Shown in pieces: positions 8,299 to 17,622 of a stretch of DNA of 64,000 nt. Numbering within the stretch: position 1 is the first letter of the stretch; every line of letters starts with the position of its first letter. Made by a program: the position numbers and the translations under genes. The notes under the pieces are model-generated. The model was not told where the DNA came from. It ran no database searches and saw only the letters and a list, made by a program, of their open reading frames with translations. Source of the stretch: Mycolicibacter virginiensis (GTDB taxonomy: Bacteria; Actinomycetota; Actinomycetes; Mycobacteriales; Mycobacteriaceae); assembly GCF_022374935.2 (NCBI RefSeq), contig NZ_CP092430.2, positions 3,286,001 to 3,350,000 on the forward strand, in the 5' to 3' direction.

Positions 8299-10254
8299 TC
8301 AACCCATCAGAGCCGCCATGACCTGGTTGTTCAGATCGACCAGTGACTCCATCAGCGGCGAGTACGGACTCAGGTCGAAGCTGTTGCCGGCGTTCAGGAT
8401 TCCGGTCGACATGTCGTCGCGTGCATTGAGCAGGCCCGCGATAATGCCGGTGGTCGGGTCGTCCCAGGCCATGTCGAAGACCGTCCCCAGCCTTTCCAGA
8501 CCACCGGTCAGCGTGCTCCAGGCCTGCGTCCAGTCACCGGAATTGACGTCGCCCTGCAATCCCTCCCAGGTCTGGTCCGCGACCGCCTTCGAGCTCATCA
8601 TGGCCAGCAGCAGCGGCATCTCAATGTCTTTGAACGCCAACGGTAGATTGCCGACGAACGCCGCCATGGCACCAGCCGGGTTGGTCAGGAACTCCGAGGC
8701 GACGGCGTCCAGGTGTGGCATCAGCGCGGGGTCGCTCATCCGGTCCCAGACCGTCGGCGCGTCAGCCTGGCTGCCGAAGATCTTCTCGAAGTTCTCCTCG
8801 CCCATCGCGGCGACAACCTGGTAGCGCAGGAGGTTGGCCCCCAGCCAGGAGATGTCGTGGTCCTGGTTCTGGTTGTAGTTCCAATTGAACAGGCGCTCGT
8901 GCAGCAGCGCCGCCTGCTCTTCGGGGCTGACCAGGGGGTGATCGGCCGGCAGGTAATCCTTGACGTCGGCAACGTTGACCACCTGGGAGAACGTCTGGGA
9001 GCCCGTCGGGTTGCCCTCCACACCCTGCCAGCGGATCCCGAGCATTCCGTTGGCGAGGCCGCCGGTGTCGATCCAGTTGGCGACACCGGGGTCTTTGCCG
9101 CTGATGACGTAGTAGGTGTAGCCGTCGGGATCCTCGAACGTCTGGGTGCTGTTCAGGCTGCCCTGCGCGGTCACGATCGGGACGTTCTGCCCCCACGCAT
9201 TGGCCAGCTCAAGGCCCGAGTACCGGGCGTCGAGGTTGGGCACCTTGACGATCAATGCCTCGTCGTCATCGAGGCGGAAGTGTCCCATCGTGCTGTATTG
9301 ACCGGGCATGAGTCCGTTGATCGCGGTGGTGGACGATGCGACCGGCGTCATCCAGTTGACCGGGAGCTTGTTCGGGATTGCGGTCTGGTCGTAATAGACG
9401 GCGTCGGCGTTGGTGGTGGGAATGTCCCTGGCGACGTTGCTCAACAGCGTCGTCAGCTGGTCATCCGAGAGGAAGGGCAGGTGGTAGGTGGGCGCGACGC
9501 CCTCCTGTTGGAGCGAGAAGAAGTCGTGCGGCAGTCCGGCGTCACCGATGGAGTTGCGAATAAGCATGGTTTCGGCACCGGTGGTGTCGATCCAGTTCCC
9601 GTCGTGCGGCGTCGGGCTGAAGGTGATCGTGTAGCTGCCGTCAGCGTTCGGCGTGGCCCCGGACAGGCTGAGCACATGGCCGGTCGGCAGGTAGCCCTGC
9701 TCAGAGCCGATCGTGCCGGACAGCGTAGTAAACGACACGTCGAGGCTGCCAGGGCCGGGGTGGACCGTCATGGTGTACGTGCCATCCGCGCTGATCGGGA
9801 TGACGCCGTACTGGTTGTCCGGGTTCACCAGGATGTAGAACTGTCCCGGGTCGGCCGAGTTGGCGTCCCACGGAAACCCGAGCAACCACTGGATTCCGGT
9901 GTTGGGGTTGAACATCTCGCCGTATTGCAACACCAGCTCGGTGGCCGCCAGCCCCTGGATGTACTGCGGCAACGAGTCAAGGTCCGACGGGATGATGAAC
10001 GGGTACTGGCTGTTCGTGTCGTACACCTGCTGCTGCGCGTCGAGCAGTTGGTCGATGATCGATTGCATGGCCGCCGTCGGCCCCGTCGCGGCGACCGCGT
10101 GCGGAGTCGCCAACGTCATGGCCAGCGCCCCGGCCACGACTCCCGGCGCGGTGGCGGCGAGGACGCGCAGCCGCTGCCGCACCCGACGCCGGTGAACGGC
10201 CTTTTCGTTGGCGCGCTCGACGGCTGCGCGTTGTAGGAATCCGGTGCGCGACAT
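8299..10254 (-). CDS. secreted DUF1254/DUF1214-like protein
   Basis: About 651 residues. The ATG at 10254 is preferred over a TTG at 10275 because GGAGG lies 6 nt before it. A twin-basic N-terminus (RRRVRQRLR) followed by a hydrophobic stretch (residues 38-55) and an Ala-rich cleavage region indicate export. The middle and C-terminal parts hold two beta-rich modules: WIDTTGAETMLIRNSIGDAG and, later, DDDEALIVKVPNLDARYSGLE with YTYYVISGKDPGVANWIDTGG, which resemble the DUF1214 family of actinobacterial surface proteins. The last 150 residues are helical. No catalytic motif was recognised. Divergent from a PucR-type regulator 152 bp away, which may control it. Confidence 0.7.
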   Translation of the reverse strand: MSRTGFLQRAAVERANEKAVHRRRVRQRLRVLAATAPGVVAGALAMTLATPHAVAATGPTAAMQSIIDQLLDAQQQVYDTNSQYPFIIPSDLDSLPQYIQGLAATELVLQYGEMFNPNTGIQWLLGFPWDANSADPGQFYILVNPDNQYGVIPISADGTYTMTVHPGPGSLDVSFTTLSGTIGSEQGYLPTGHVLSLSGATPNADGSYTITFSPTPHDGNWIDTTGAETMLIRNSIGDAGLPHDFFSLQQEGVAPTYHLPFLSDDQLTTLLSNVARDIPTTNADAVYYDQTAIPNKLPVNWMTPVASSTTAINGLMPGQYSTMGHFRLDDDEALIVKVPNLDARYSGLELANAWGQNVPIVTAQGSLNSTQTFEDPDGYTYYVISGKDPGVANWIDTGGLANGMLGIRWQGVEGNPTGSQTFSQVVNVADVKDYLPADHPLVSPEEQAALLHERLFNWNYNQNQDHDISWLGANLLRYQVVAAMGEENFEKIFGSQADAPTVWDRMSDPALMPHLDAVASEFLTNPAGAMAAFVGNLPLAFKDIEMPLLLAMMSSKAVADQTWEGLQGDVNSGDWTQAWSTLTGGLERLGTVFDMAWDDPTTGIIAGLLNARDDMSTGILNAGNSFDLSPYSPLMESLVDLNNQVMAALMG

Positions 10255-10283
10255 GTGGTCCTCCAGTGTGGTCAAGGTGCGCT

Positions 10284-10297
10284 GTGACGGCTGTCAC
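10284..10297. promoter_or_regulatory. palindrome in the divergent promoter region
   Basis: GTGACGGCTGTCAC is a perfect inverted repeat (5-bp arms, 4-bp spacer) between the secreted-protein gene and the PucR-type regulator. It is a plausible operator for that regulator; inference from position and symmetry only. Confidence 0.4.
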
Positions 10298-10394
10298 CTG
10301 ATAGCGACCTGATTGTTCGGGGAACCGAGGCGGACACGAAAGAGCATTTATCACCTAATCAGCGCATCTACCGGTGCATAATGCACCACCGACA

Positions 10395-10400
10395 TATGCT
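10395..10400 (+). promoter_or_regulatory. -10 hexamer for leaderless PucR-type gene
   Basis: TATGCT fits the mycobacterial TANNNT -10 element and ends 6 nt before the ATG at 10407, so transcription should begin at the start codon. No Shine-Dalgarno is present, which agrees with a leaderless mRNA. Confidence 0.55.
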
Positions 10401-10406
10401 GTGCCC

Positions 10407-11636
10407 ATGGACTGGGCACGGCCATCCGAGCCGGTACGCGAGCTGATCCGGCACGGCGCCCAGCTGATGCTCAGCGCTCCCCCAGAGTCACTCGACGAAC
10501 TCCACGAGGCCACCCTGTCGGCCGTATACACGCAGGCCATAGCTTCTGATCCGGTTCTCGCCGAAGGCATCCGCCGCAGCAACCGCGCCAACCTGCTGCA
10601 CTGGGCGGCCGCCAATGTCAGCCACCCCGGCGAACCGGTACCGGCCAACGTCGCGACGGAGTCACTGCTCATCGTCCGCGACGGATTTCGCCGGGGCCTG
10701 GATGAATCGGCCGTCCTCGATGCCTACCGAGTGGGGACGAATGTGGCGTGGCGGTCGTGGATGCAGACCGCGTTCACGCTCACGAACGACCCCGACGAAC
10801 TGCGCGAACTACTCGACGTCACGGCCCGGTCGTTGACCTCGTTCATCGATGCCACCATCGCCGGAATCGGCGAGCAGATGCAGCGGGAACGTGAAGCCCT
10901 CACCAGGGGCACCCACGCCGAGCGCCGGGAGACCGTCGCACTGATCCTCGACGGGGCGGCGATCACCAAGCAGCGCGCCGAGAGCCGGCTCGGCTACCGC
11001 CTCGACCAAAGCCATACCGCGGCAGTGATCTGGGGAGACGAGTCGACCACCAACCTGTCCGATCTCGATGCCGCCGCGGAGGCCTTGATACGTACCGACG
11101 ACGGCCAGCGCGCCCTGTCAGTGCTCGCCAGCGCAGCGACCCGCTGGGTGTGGGTGCCCGGCCCGGCAGGCCCGGGCCTGGCCGCCGTCTCTACCGCGGT
11201 GAGCAACCTGCCGGGGGTGCAGATCGCTATCGGGACGACTGCCCACGGTCTCGACGGCTTTCGACGCAGCCACCTGGACGCCATCACGGCACAGCGCATG
11301 ATGGTGCGACTGAAGTCCACCCAGCGGGTGGCCAGGTTCGCCGATATCGAGCTCGTCGCCTTGATCAGTGCCGAGCCGGAATGGGCGGACCGGTACATCA
11401 CCCGAACGCTCGGCGACTTCGCGTCGGCCGACGCCGAACTGCAGCAGACCGTCCTGACCTTCGTCCATCAGCAGTGCAACGCCTCGCGCGCGGCCGCCCA
11501 CCTGTTTATTCATCGAAATACGTTGCTGCGTCGGATTGCTCGGGCCGAGGAGCTGTTACCGAAGCCGTTGGAAGACAGCAGCCTGTATGTCGCGGTCGCG
11601 TTGGAGGCGCTGCACTGGCGCGGCGGCGGGGGTTAG
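10407..11636 (+). CDS. PucR/CdaR-type transcriptional regulator
   Basis: About 409 residues. A GTG at 10374 also opens this frame, but the ATG at 10407 follows a -10 box at leaderless spacing. The N-terminal half (to about 200) is helical; a GGDEF-like CdaR middle region follows (PGPAGPGLAAVSTAVSN, IAIGTTAHGLDGFRRSHLDA), and the C-terminus LQQTVLTFVHQQCNASRAAAHLFIHRNTLLRRI is the PucR helix-turn-helix (HTH_30), in which FIHRNTLLRRI is the recognition helix. Most likely controls the divergent secreted protein. Effector unknown. Confidence 0.82.
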   Translation: MDWARPSEPVRELIRHGAQLMLSAPPESLDELHEATLSAVYTQAIASDPVLAEGIRRSNRANLLHWAAANVSHPGEPVPANVATESLLIVRDGFRRGLDESAVLDAYRVGTNVAWRSWMQTAFTLTNDPDELRELLDVTARSLTSFIDATIAGIGEQMQREREALTRGTHAERRETVALILDGAAITKQRAESRLGYRLDQSHTAAVIWGDESTTNLSDLDAAAEALIRTDDGQRALSVLASAATRWVWVPGPAGPGLAAVSTAVSNLPGVQIAIGTTAHGLDGFRRSHLDAITAQRMMVRLKSTQRVARFADIELVALISAEPEWADRYITRTLGDFASADAELQQTVLTFVHQQCNASRAAAHLFIHRNTLLRRIARAEELLPKPLEDSSLYVAVALEALHWRGGGG

Positions 11637-11744
11637 CGCACAGGCGCCTTCGCGCCTCACCTGAGAGTGTCTTGGGTGGGACCTGAAATTTCTCCCGCAT
11701 CGGCGATACGCTCAACCCTCACCATCACTGTCGAGGCGGTCCCG

Positions 11745-13136
11745 TTGATCACTGTGCGTCGCATCCACAAGGCACTTGCCGCCGCGATCCTGACCGTCTC
11801 AACCCTGACCGGCGCCGCCAGCGTGCCGACGGCCCACCCCGTCGCCGCCGCGCCGATCGCAGCGCCGCAGGTGATCCATCTCGAGACGATCACCCTCGTC
11901 AACGCCGAGACCAACGATGTCACCGCCCACGTATTCGGGGTGGCCGACTCCGATCTGTACAACCTGAACCAGACCGACCTCGTCGCCCAGCTCAGCGAGA
12001 TCCGCGACCTCGGGGTCACCGATCTGCGCCTCGCCGTACCGTGGCTCTACATTCAGCCCACGGCCACCAGCTATGACTGGTCCCAGATGGACAACGTCAT
12101 CAGCACGGCGCATTCGATGGGCTTCACGATCACCGGCGCCATCAGCGGGAATCCCGCCTGGGACGGTCCCCTCATCTCCGGCGCGCCCGACCCGACCGCT
12201 TATGCGAATTTCGCCGCGGAGGTGGCCCAACGGTACGGCAGCGAGATCTCGTCCTACGAGATCTGGAATGAACCCAATGGGGTGATCTTCTACTCCCCAG
12301 TCAGCGCGGAGACCTACACCACCGTGCTGCAGGCGGCCTACACCGCGATCAAAGCGGTCGCCCCCGACGCCATTGTGCTGGCGGGAGCGTTGGGCGCGAC
12401 CACCACCATCGCCGGGCTCAGCGTCAGCCCCCAGGAGTTCCTGGAGCAGATGTACGCCAGCGGGGCCCACGGTTATTTCGACGCGGTGAGCTACCACCCG
12501 TACCACTACACGCTGCCGTTCTCTGCCGGCTTGGGCGTGACCAACTCACCACTGGAGCAGGTCCAGGCATTGAATGCGATCATGGCCGCCAATGGGGACG
12601 GCGATCTGAGGATCTGGGCCACCGAGTATGGCAACGCCACCACCCCGGTGTTCGGTGTGAGCGAGACCGTGCAGGCCAATTTCCTCCAGGACTTCCTGAT
12701 CGCCTGGTCCAAGCTCCCGTTCGCCGGGCCGGCGTTTGTCTACAGCGCGCAGGACCTGGTGACCGGGGCGCTCAACCACGAGGCCAACTTCGGCCTGTTC
12801 ACCGACGATGGCACGCCCAAACTGGCTGCCGAGGTGCTGGCCAACCTGATCGCCGCCAACGCCCACGGCACCCTGCCGGACTACACCGCCCCCCTGCTAC
12901 CCGACGCCGAGGTGGTCTACCTCCAACTGGCCACGATGGTCGCGGGCGTGATCAATCAGGGGCTGATCATCCCCAATGCCATCATTGCGGCGATCTACCA
13001 AGAGTTGCCCGAGCCCCTACAGCAGGCGTTCACCGCAGTGACCGACTTCATCACCGCGATGACGACCGAATTCCTGGAGGCCACCAAACCACTGGTCGTG
13101 GACACCATCAGCGTATTGCTCGACCTCGGGTTCTAA
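11745..13136 (+). CDS. secreted glycoside hydrolase (clan GH-A, GH39/GH5-like)
   Basis: About 463 residues. A TTG at 11745 with GAGG at 8 nt is preferred; a GTG at 11754 is also possible. A signal peptide (RRIHKALAAAILTVSTLTG, then AAA) leads into a TIM-barrel domain. The acid/base glutamate is seen in YEIWNEPN (about E176) and the nucleophile in IWATEYGN (about E294), the clan GH-A arrangement. The C-terminal 100 residues are helical and hydrophobic and have no clear counterpart. Predicted to cleave beta-linked glycans outside the cell. It lies in a run of exported proteins, convergent with the PE-PPE esterase. Confidence 0.8.
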   Translation: MITVRRIHKALAAAILTVSTLTGAASVPTAHPVAAAPIAAPQVIHLETITLVNAETNDVTAHVFGVADSDLYNLNQTDLVAQLSEIRDLGVTDLRLAVPWLYIQPTATSYDWSQMDNVISTAHSMGFTITGAISGNPAWDGPLISGAPDPTAYANFAAEVAQRYGSEISSYEIWNEPNGVIFYSPVSAETYTTVLQAAYTAIKAVAPDAIVLAGALGATTTIAGLSVSPQEFLEQMYASGAHGYFDAVSYHPYHYTLPFSAGLGVTNSPLEQVQALNAIMAANGDGDLRIWATEYGNATTPVFGVSETVQANFLQDFLIAWSKLPFAGPAFVYSAQDLVTGALNHEANFGLFTDDGTPKLAAEVLANLIAANAHGTLPDYTAPLLPDAEVVYLQLATMVAGVINQGLIIPNAIIAAIYQELPEPLQQAFTAVTDFITAMTTEFLEATKPLVVDTISVLLDLGF

Positions 13137-13161
13137 AGGTCTGATACCGCCCCGCTCGGGG

Positions 13162-14688
13162 TCAGCCGAACAGGCCCGCGAATTCCGCCTGAATCTGGGA
13201 GGTCGCGTGCATGATGCCGATCAACTCGAAGCCCGCCGCCAGCGACCCCAGCCCGGTGGCCGCGGCCAGGGGAAGACCGATCGCGTCGATCAGGTTCCCT
13301 TGGGAGAGTTCGGAGAAGAAGACCTGGGCCATGGCCGCCGGCAGCGTGGTCGTCAGCGCATTGAGGATGTCCCCGGTCACCATCAACGCCCCGTTGATCG
13401 CGGAGATCGAGCCGCTGAATGCGTTGGCGATGTCGACCAGGCTGGGCATCGTGAACGCAGCCAGATCCACAGCAGTGTCGGGCCCGTCCGCAACGGCTGA
13501 CGACAGCGAACCCAAGTCTTGGACGAAATCCTGCCAGCCCTGTTGCGCGCCGTTGACCAAGGCCGTCAAGACATCCATGGGGTTGACGTCGGGGAACAAT
13601 CCCAACGTGGTGGGCACGTTCGCCGGCCCCGCGTCCCAGCCGTGTTCGATCTGCCCGTAGCCCAGGTTGACCAGCACCCGCAGCGACGGCTGCACCAGGT
13701 CAGCGATCGCGTTCCCGAATGGACTGCCACGGAACGGCTCCAGCAACGGAAGGTCTTCGGTCGGGATCATCCAGTAGTTGGTCGCAGTACTGGCCGTCAC
13801 GCCGTCGGGCAGCTCACCGACGTAGTCCACCGAACCCGGCAGCAGTATCGCGTTGGCGAGCTGGCCATCGGGCGTCATCGGCAGCATCGGGTACTGGTTG
13901 TGCGTGTACAGGATCCCCGCCACCGCATTGAGATTGGCGAGCAGATTCAGCGGGTAGCGCGGAAAGTCGGCAAACCCGTCGTACTCCAGCGTGTAATTGT
14001 TGGTCTCCCAGGGACCGTCCGGGGTTGCGCCATTGAGTGTTAGGCCCAGTGAGGCGATGGGCACCGATCCCCCGAACTCCGGCAGATTGAAGATCTGCAT
14101 CAGCCCACCGTTGGGGGTATTGGGGTTGCCCAGGAACGTGAACGACAGCTGGTCCGCATCGGGCCGTTGATCCGGGGGCAACGCGAGGTACTGCCTCATC
14201 AGCAGCGTGTCGATCGAGGCGCTTTGCGAGTAACCGTAGAGGTTGACGGCATGTCCCAAGTCGAACTGCTTGTCGACGGCGAGCTGCAGCATCGTCAATC
14301 CCTGCGCCATCGAAACGTCCAGCGGCAACGTTTTGACACCGGTGAACGGCTGCAGCCCTTCCGGGGTGAACAGCGCCTGCGGGGTGAACCCGGGATTCAA
14401 CGGCTGGATGAAGCGCTCATTGACCGCGTCGATGTAGTCCTGGTGCGGTATCGGAATTCCACTGCCGCCGAACACGATCGAGCACCCGAACACTTCCACG
14501 TCCAGGCATGCGTACGGGTCACCGGGCGGACCCCCGAACGGAAAGGTGGGCAACGCCGTCGGCGAGACCGCCCACGCCGCGGTCATATCGGACGCCGATG
14601 CCGCCTGCGTCATGGGCACGACCAGTGCTGCTGCGGTGGCCGTCGAGAGGAGTCCCGCACTCATCCGCCAGGCGTTATTGCGCTTCAT
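13162..14688 (-). CDS. secreted PE-PPE-domain serine esterase/lipase
   Basis: 508 residues with a typical signal peptide (KRNNAWRM, hydrophobic core 11-28, ASA). The PE-PPE domain, an alpha/beta-hydrolase fold peculiar to mycobacteria, starts near residue 60; the nucleophile elbow GYSQS at 152-156 gives S154. C61 and C69 may form a disulfide. Unlike classical family members there is no PE or PPE secretion domain; export is by signal peptide. The C-terminal 130 residues are Ala/Leu-rich and helical. Such enzymes hydrolyse short- to medium-chain esters. Convergent with the glycoside hydrolase, 25 bp apart. Confidence 0.85.
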   Translation of the reverse strand: MKRNNAWRMSAGLLSTATAAALVVPMTQAASASDMTAAWAVSPTALPTFPFGGPPGDPYACLDVEVFGCSIVFGGSGIPIPHQDYIDAVNERFIQPLNPGFTPQALFTPEGLQPFTGVKTLPLDVSMAQGLTMLQLAVDKQFDLGHAVNLYGYSQSASIDTLLMRQYLALPPDQRPDADQLSFTFLGNPNTPNGGLMQIFNLPEFGGSVPIASLGLTLNGATPDGPWETNNYTLEYDGFADFPRYPLNLLANLNAVAGILYTHNQYPMLPMTPDGQLANAILLPGSVDYVGELPDGVTASTATNYWMIPTEDLPLLEPFRGSPFGNAIADLVQPSLRVLVNLGYGQIEHGWDAGPANVPTTLGLFPDVNPMDVLTALVNGAQQGWQDFVQDLGSLSSAVADGPDTAVDLAAFTMPSLVDIANAFSGSISAINGALMVTGDILNALTTTLPAAMAQVFFSELSQGNLIDAIGLPLAAATGLGSLAAGFELIGIMHATSQIQAEFAGLFG

Positions 14689-14745
14689 TCAGCCGTTTAT
14701 ACGGCATTTATCAGGTTACGGGGCAGGATTCACGCGGTTCGCTGA

Positions 14746-15483
14746 TCAGGCGACCGGTTGGTTCCGGACTGCCGACTGAATCGGCTGATCGGGGTCCATC
14801 ACGATGCCCAGGTTCTGAGCGGTGCCGCTGACGACGCTGATCATGATGGTCGTCAGGTAGTCCACGAAGGTGTCGCGAGGCATCCGTCGCGGGCTGTCCA
14901 GTTCCGGCCCCAGCCACCAGTCGGTGGCCGAGGTCGCGCTCCCGAAAGCCGCGAAGGCGGCCAGATCCAGTGCCCCGCGGTTGAGATCCAGGTCCTGCAG
15001 TTCGTTGTTGATCATCTCGGCCATCGCCAGGGTGATGGTGCGGCCTTCGTTGAGCGCCCGCATCCTCGACTCGGCCTGCGCGCGCGCCCGCCCCTGGATG
15101 AAGAACCGCAGCACATTGGGGTGCTCGTCGACCAGGGCGACGTACTCCTCCACACTGCGCTGGACGATGTCGCGCAGCGAGTTGGTGGCGACATCGATGG
15201 ACGCGAAGATCGCCGTCCACAGGTCGTCGCGTAGCCGGGCCCCGACCGCCTCGAACAGGTCGTCCTTGTCGGCAAAATGCCGGTAGATCTTGGGCTTGGC
15301 GGTGCCGGCTTCCTCAGCGATCTCGCGCACGCTCACTTCAGGGCCGAGCCGGTCGATGGACCGGAACGCGGCGTCCACGATCTCGCGGCGGACCTTCTTG
15401 CGGTGCTCGCGCCAACGCTCGCTGCGCGCGTCGACCTTCTGCCCACCGTTTTCGGTCGGCTTGGGTCTCGTCGTTCCGCGCAC
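14746..15483 (-). CDS. TetR-family regulator (Rv3050c-like)
   Basis: 245 residues from a GTG at 15483. The helix-turn-helix is EVSVREIAEEAGTAKPKIYRHF (about residues 50-71), the classic TetR recognition region; the remaining helical domain binds an unknown ligand. Length and surroundings fit M. tuberculosis Rv3050c, which lies between the monooxygenase and nrdE. It is divergent from the geranylgeranyl-reductase-like gene with only 66 bp between start codons, so it may regulate that gene and itself. The long frame continuing upstream to 16728 is antisense to the flavoprotein and not real. Confidence 0.85.
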   Translation of the reverse strand: MRGTTRPKPTENGGQKVDARSERWREHRKKVRREIVDAAFRSIDRLGPEVSVREIAEEAGTAKPKIYRHFADKDDLFEAVGARLRDDLWTAIFASIDVATNSLRDIVQRSVEEYVALVDEHPNVLRFFIQGRARAQAESRMRALNEGRTITLAMAEMINNELQDLDLNRGALDLAAFAAFGSATSATDWWLGPELDSPRRMPRDTFVDYLTTIMISVVSGTAQNLGIVMDPDQPIQSAVRNQPVA

Positions 15484-15536
15484 GTCAAGCACCTTACAGC
15501 GTTGCCGTCGCTGACCTGGGCAGACCGGCCGTCGGC

Positions 15537-15542
15537 TAACAT
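15537..15542 (+). promoter_or_regulatory. -10 hexamer for leaderless flavoprotein gene
   Basis: TAACAT (TANNNT) is followed by 7 nt and the GTG at 15550. There is no Shine-Dalgarno. The site lies within the 66-bp gap to the divergent TetR gene, where TetR binding would block it. Confidence 0.5.
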
Positions 15543-15549
15543 CGCCGCT

Positions 15550-16731
15550 GTGGTGCAGCGATTCGACCTTGCAGTTGTCGGCGGAGGTCCAGCAGGGTCG
15601 GCGGCCGCCTGGCAAGCCAGGCAGGCCGGCGCGAGCGTCGTCGTCTTGGACAAGGCGGAGTTCCCGCGGGACAAGCCGTGCGGTGACGGCCTGACCGCGC
15701 GCGCGGTCAGCTACCTGCAGAAAATGGGCCTGGCCGAGCAGGTGGACAAGTTCCACCGGGTCAACCGGGTGAAGGTGTTCAGCCCCAGCGAGTGGGAGCT
15801 GTCGTTCCCACGCCGACCCGGCATGCCCGACCACGGTTACGTCGCACGCCGCCCCGACCTGGACACGCTGCTGCTCAAGCACGCCGAATCGGCCGGTGCC
15901 GAAGTCCGGCAGTCCGCCGAGGCCGCCGGCCCCGTCCTCGACGACACCGGCCGCGTGACCGGGGTGCTGCTCAAGAGCGGCGAGAAGGTGCTGGCCGATG
16001 CGGTGATCGCCGCCGACGGCGCCTACTCGCCGATCAAACGGGCCCTGAAGCTCGACTCGGACTACAACGGCTACTCCGCCATCGCGATCCGCGCCGAGAT
16101 GCCCGCCGTCCGGCCCGACGTCGACTCCCTCGACATCTATATGAAGCTGATCTTTCAGGGCGACCAGCTGCCCGGCTACGGGTGGGTGTTCCCGCTGGGT
16201 GATGGCCGGGTCAACATCGGCTTGGGCTACGTCAACAGCTACAAGAACTGGCAGGCGATCAACGCCACGCACTTCCTCGGCGACTTTCTCCAGACGCTGC
16301 CCCGGGAGTGGGAACTGCCCTCGATCACCGAACTCAAGCAGTCCAAGACCGTGCGCGCCTGGCGCCTGCCGATGGGCTTCACCGCGTGGCCGCCGTGGCG
16401 ACCCGGGGTGCTGTTCACCGGGGACTCCTTGGGCGCGGGCAGGCCGACCTCGGGCGCCGGCATCTCCAAGGCACTGGAGTCGGGACTGGCCGCCGGCGAG
16501 TGCGCCGTGGCGGCGCTGACCAACGGCGGGCCCGACGATTTCACCAACTACGCGCAGCGGATGGAAGCGGCCTGGGGCCGGGAGTACAAGCGGGGCCGGT
16601 TCTTTCACAAGCTGGCCGGTAGGCCGGCGCTGGCCAACGCCGGACTCAAGCTGCTCGACAACGCGCGATTCCGCGATCTGATGCTCGCCCGGCTCTACAA
16701 GGGCCAGGAAGGGCCGGCGCACACGCACTGA
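15550..16731 (+). CDS. geranylgeranyl-reductase-family FAD flavoprotein (MenJ-like)
   Basis: About 393 residues. GTG at 15550 or 15553; the former is at leaderless distance from TAACAT. FAD motif DLAVVGGGPAGSAAAWQA at residues 6-23, the family-specific FPRDKPCGDGLT near 40, and the second FAD contact GVLFTGDSLGAGRPTSGAGISKAL near 285. These enzymes saturate isoprenoid double bonds; in mycobacteria MenJ (Rv0561c) reduces one isoprene of menaquinone. This may be MenJ or a paralogue: the men genes are not adjacent here. Divergent from TetR. Confidence 0.82.
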   Translation: MVQRFDLAVVGGGPAGSAAAWQARQAGASVVVLDKAEFPRDKPCGDGLTARAVSYLQKMGLAEQVDKFHRVNRVKVFSPSEWELSFPRRPGMPDHGYVARRPDLDTLLLKHAESAGAEVRQSAEAAGPVLDDTGRVTGVLLKSGEKVLADAVIAADGAYSPIKRALKLDSDYNGYSAIAIRAEMPAVRPDVDSLDIYMKLIFQGDQLPGYGWVFPLGDGRVNIGLGYVNSYKNWQAINATHFLGDFLQTLPREWELPSITELKQSKTVRAWRLPMGFTAWPPWRPGVLFTGDSLGAGRPTSGAGISKALESGLAAGECAVAALTNGGPDDFTNYAQRMEAAWGREYKRGRFFHKLAGRPALANAGLKLLDNARFRDLMLARLYKGQEGPAHTH

Positions 16732-16785
16732 CGTTGGGCCTTTGACCGAGTGTGCGTCTCACGACGCGCCACGCCGACGAGTCGG

Positions 16786-17622
16786 CTACAGCCCGCGTTC
16801 GCCGAGCCAGCCGTGGATGCGTTGCGCTACCGCGTCCCAGCCAGGCTCGAGCATCATATTGTGGCCCATGCCGGCGAAGATCTCGGCGTCAGTCCCACAG
16901 GCACGCGCCAGCGCTCGCGTTGCCTTGAAAGTGATGCAACCGTCGTGTTCGGCGCCAAGCACCAGCAGCGGTGTAGTGATCCGCTTGGGACGGGCGGTCT
17001 TGAGCAGCATTCCGTCCAGGAGAGCTCGTTGACACTCTTCCTGCAGGCGCGCCGCATGCCGTACCACATCGGATTCAGGCGTTGTCGCTGAGTAGAAGGC
17101 CTCACGTGCTCGTTCAGGCGAGTGAACCAGCTTCAACGACTTTCCGGTGTACATGAATTGGGTCATCAGCCAGGGGTGTCTCCTGGTCTGCCGCAATGAC
17201 ATAGCAAGCCCAGCCCGAGAAGTCAGGGACGCCAGCAGGACTCCGGCCGGCGCGGCCGAGAACTCCAAATACTTCTGCACCACATAGCCGCCCATCGAGT
17301 GGCCGATCAACACCGGTGTGGTCGGCAGGTCATCGACCACCGAGCGGACATCGTCGACGTAGTCACCGGCCGAGCACCCGCGCAACCGCTGGTGCAGCGA
17401 GCTCCCGCCGTGGCCGCGCAGGTTGACCGCCACTGCGCGATATCCCTTGTCGGCGAAGAAGTCCAGGAAGTGTTCGGCCCAACACCACGCCCCGTGCCAG
17501 GCACCGTGCACGAACAGCAGTGGAGCCGGGTGGGCGCTGGTGGTGACACCGACGTCGAGGATCTCGAGCCGGGGCGCCGCTGTTGATTCTGGAATGCCCG
17601 GAGGTACCGGTTGCGCGGTCAC
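16786..17622 (-). CDS. alpha/beta hydrolase
   Basis: 278 residues. The GTG at 17622 overlaps the TGA of the upstream P450 gene (GTGA), indicating translational coupling. Family features: HGAWHGAWCW oxyanion-hole region near residue 38, nucleophile elbow GHSMGGYV (Ser in GHSMG), aspartate in LVLGAEHDGCI and histidine in GMGHNMMLE. It resembles esterases/lactonases of the MhpC/EstE type. A small palindrome, GCCGAC-GA-GTCGGC, spans its stop codon (16773-16786) and may terminate the convergent gene. The P450 product is probably its substrate. Confidence 0.82.
   Translation of the reverse strand: MTAQPVPPGIPESTAAPRLEILDVGVTTSAHPAPLLFVHGAWHGAWCWAEHFLDFFADKGYRAVAVNLRGHGGSSLHQRLRGCSAGDYVDDVRSVVDDLPTTPVLIGHSMGGYVVQKYLEFSAAPAGVLLASLTSRAGLAMSLRQTRRHPWLMTQFMYTGKSLKLVHSPERAREAFYSATTPESDVVRHAARLQEECQRALLDGMLLKTARPKRITTPLLVLGAEHDGCITFKATRALARACGTDAEIFAGMGHNMMLEPGWDAVAQRIHGWLGERGL

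Noticed and set aside
14746..16728. 660-codon open frame on the minus strand
   Set aside because: Only its last 245 codons resemble a protein (TetR). The upstream part is antisense to the flavoprotein gene, whose motifs are unmistakable.
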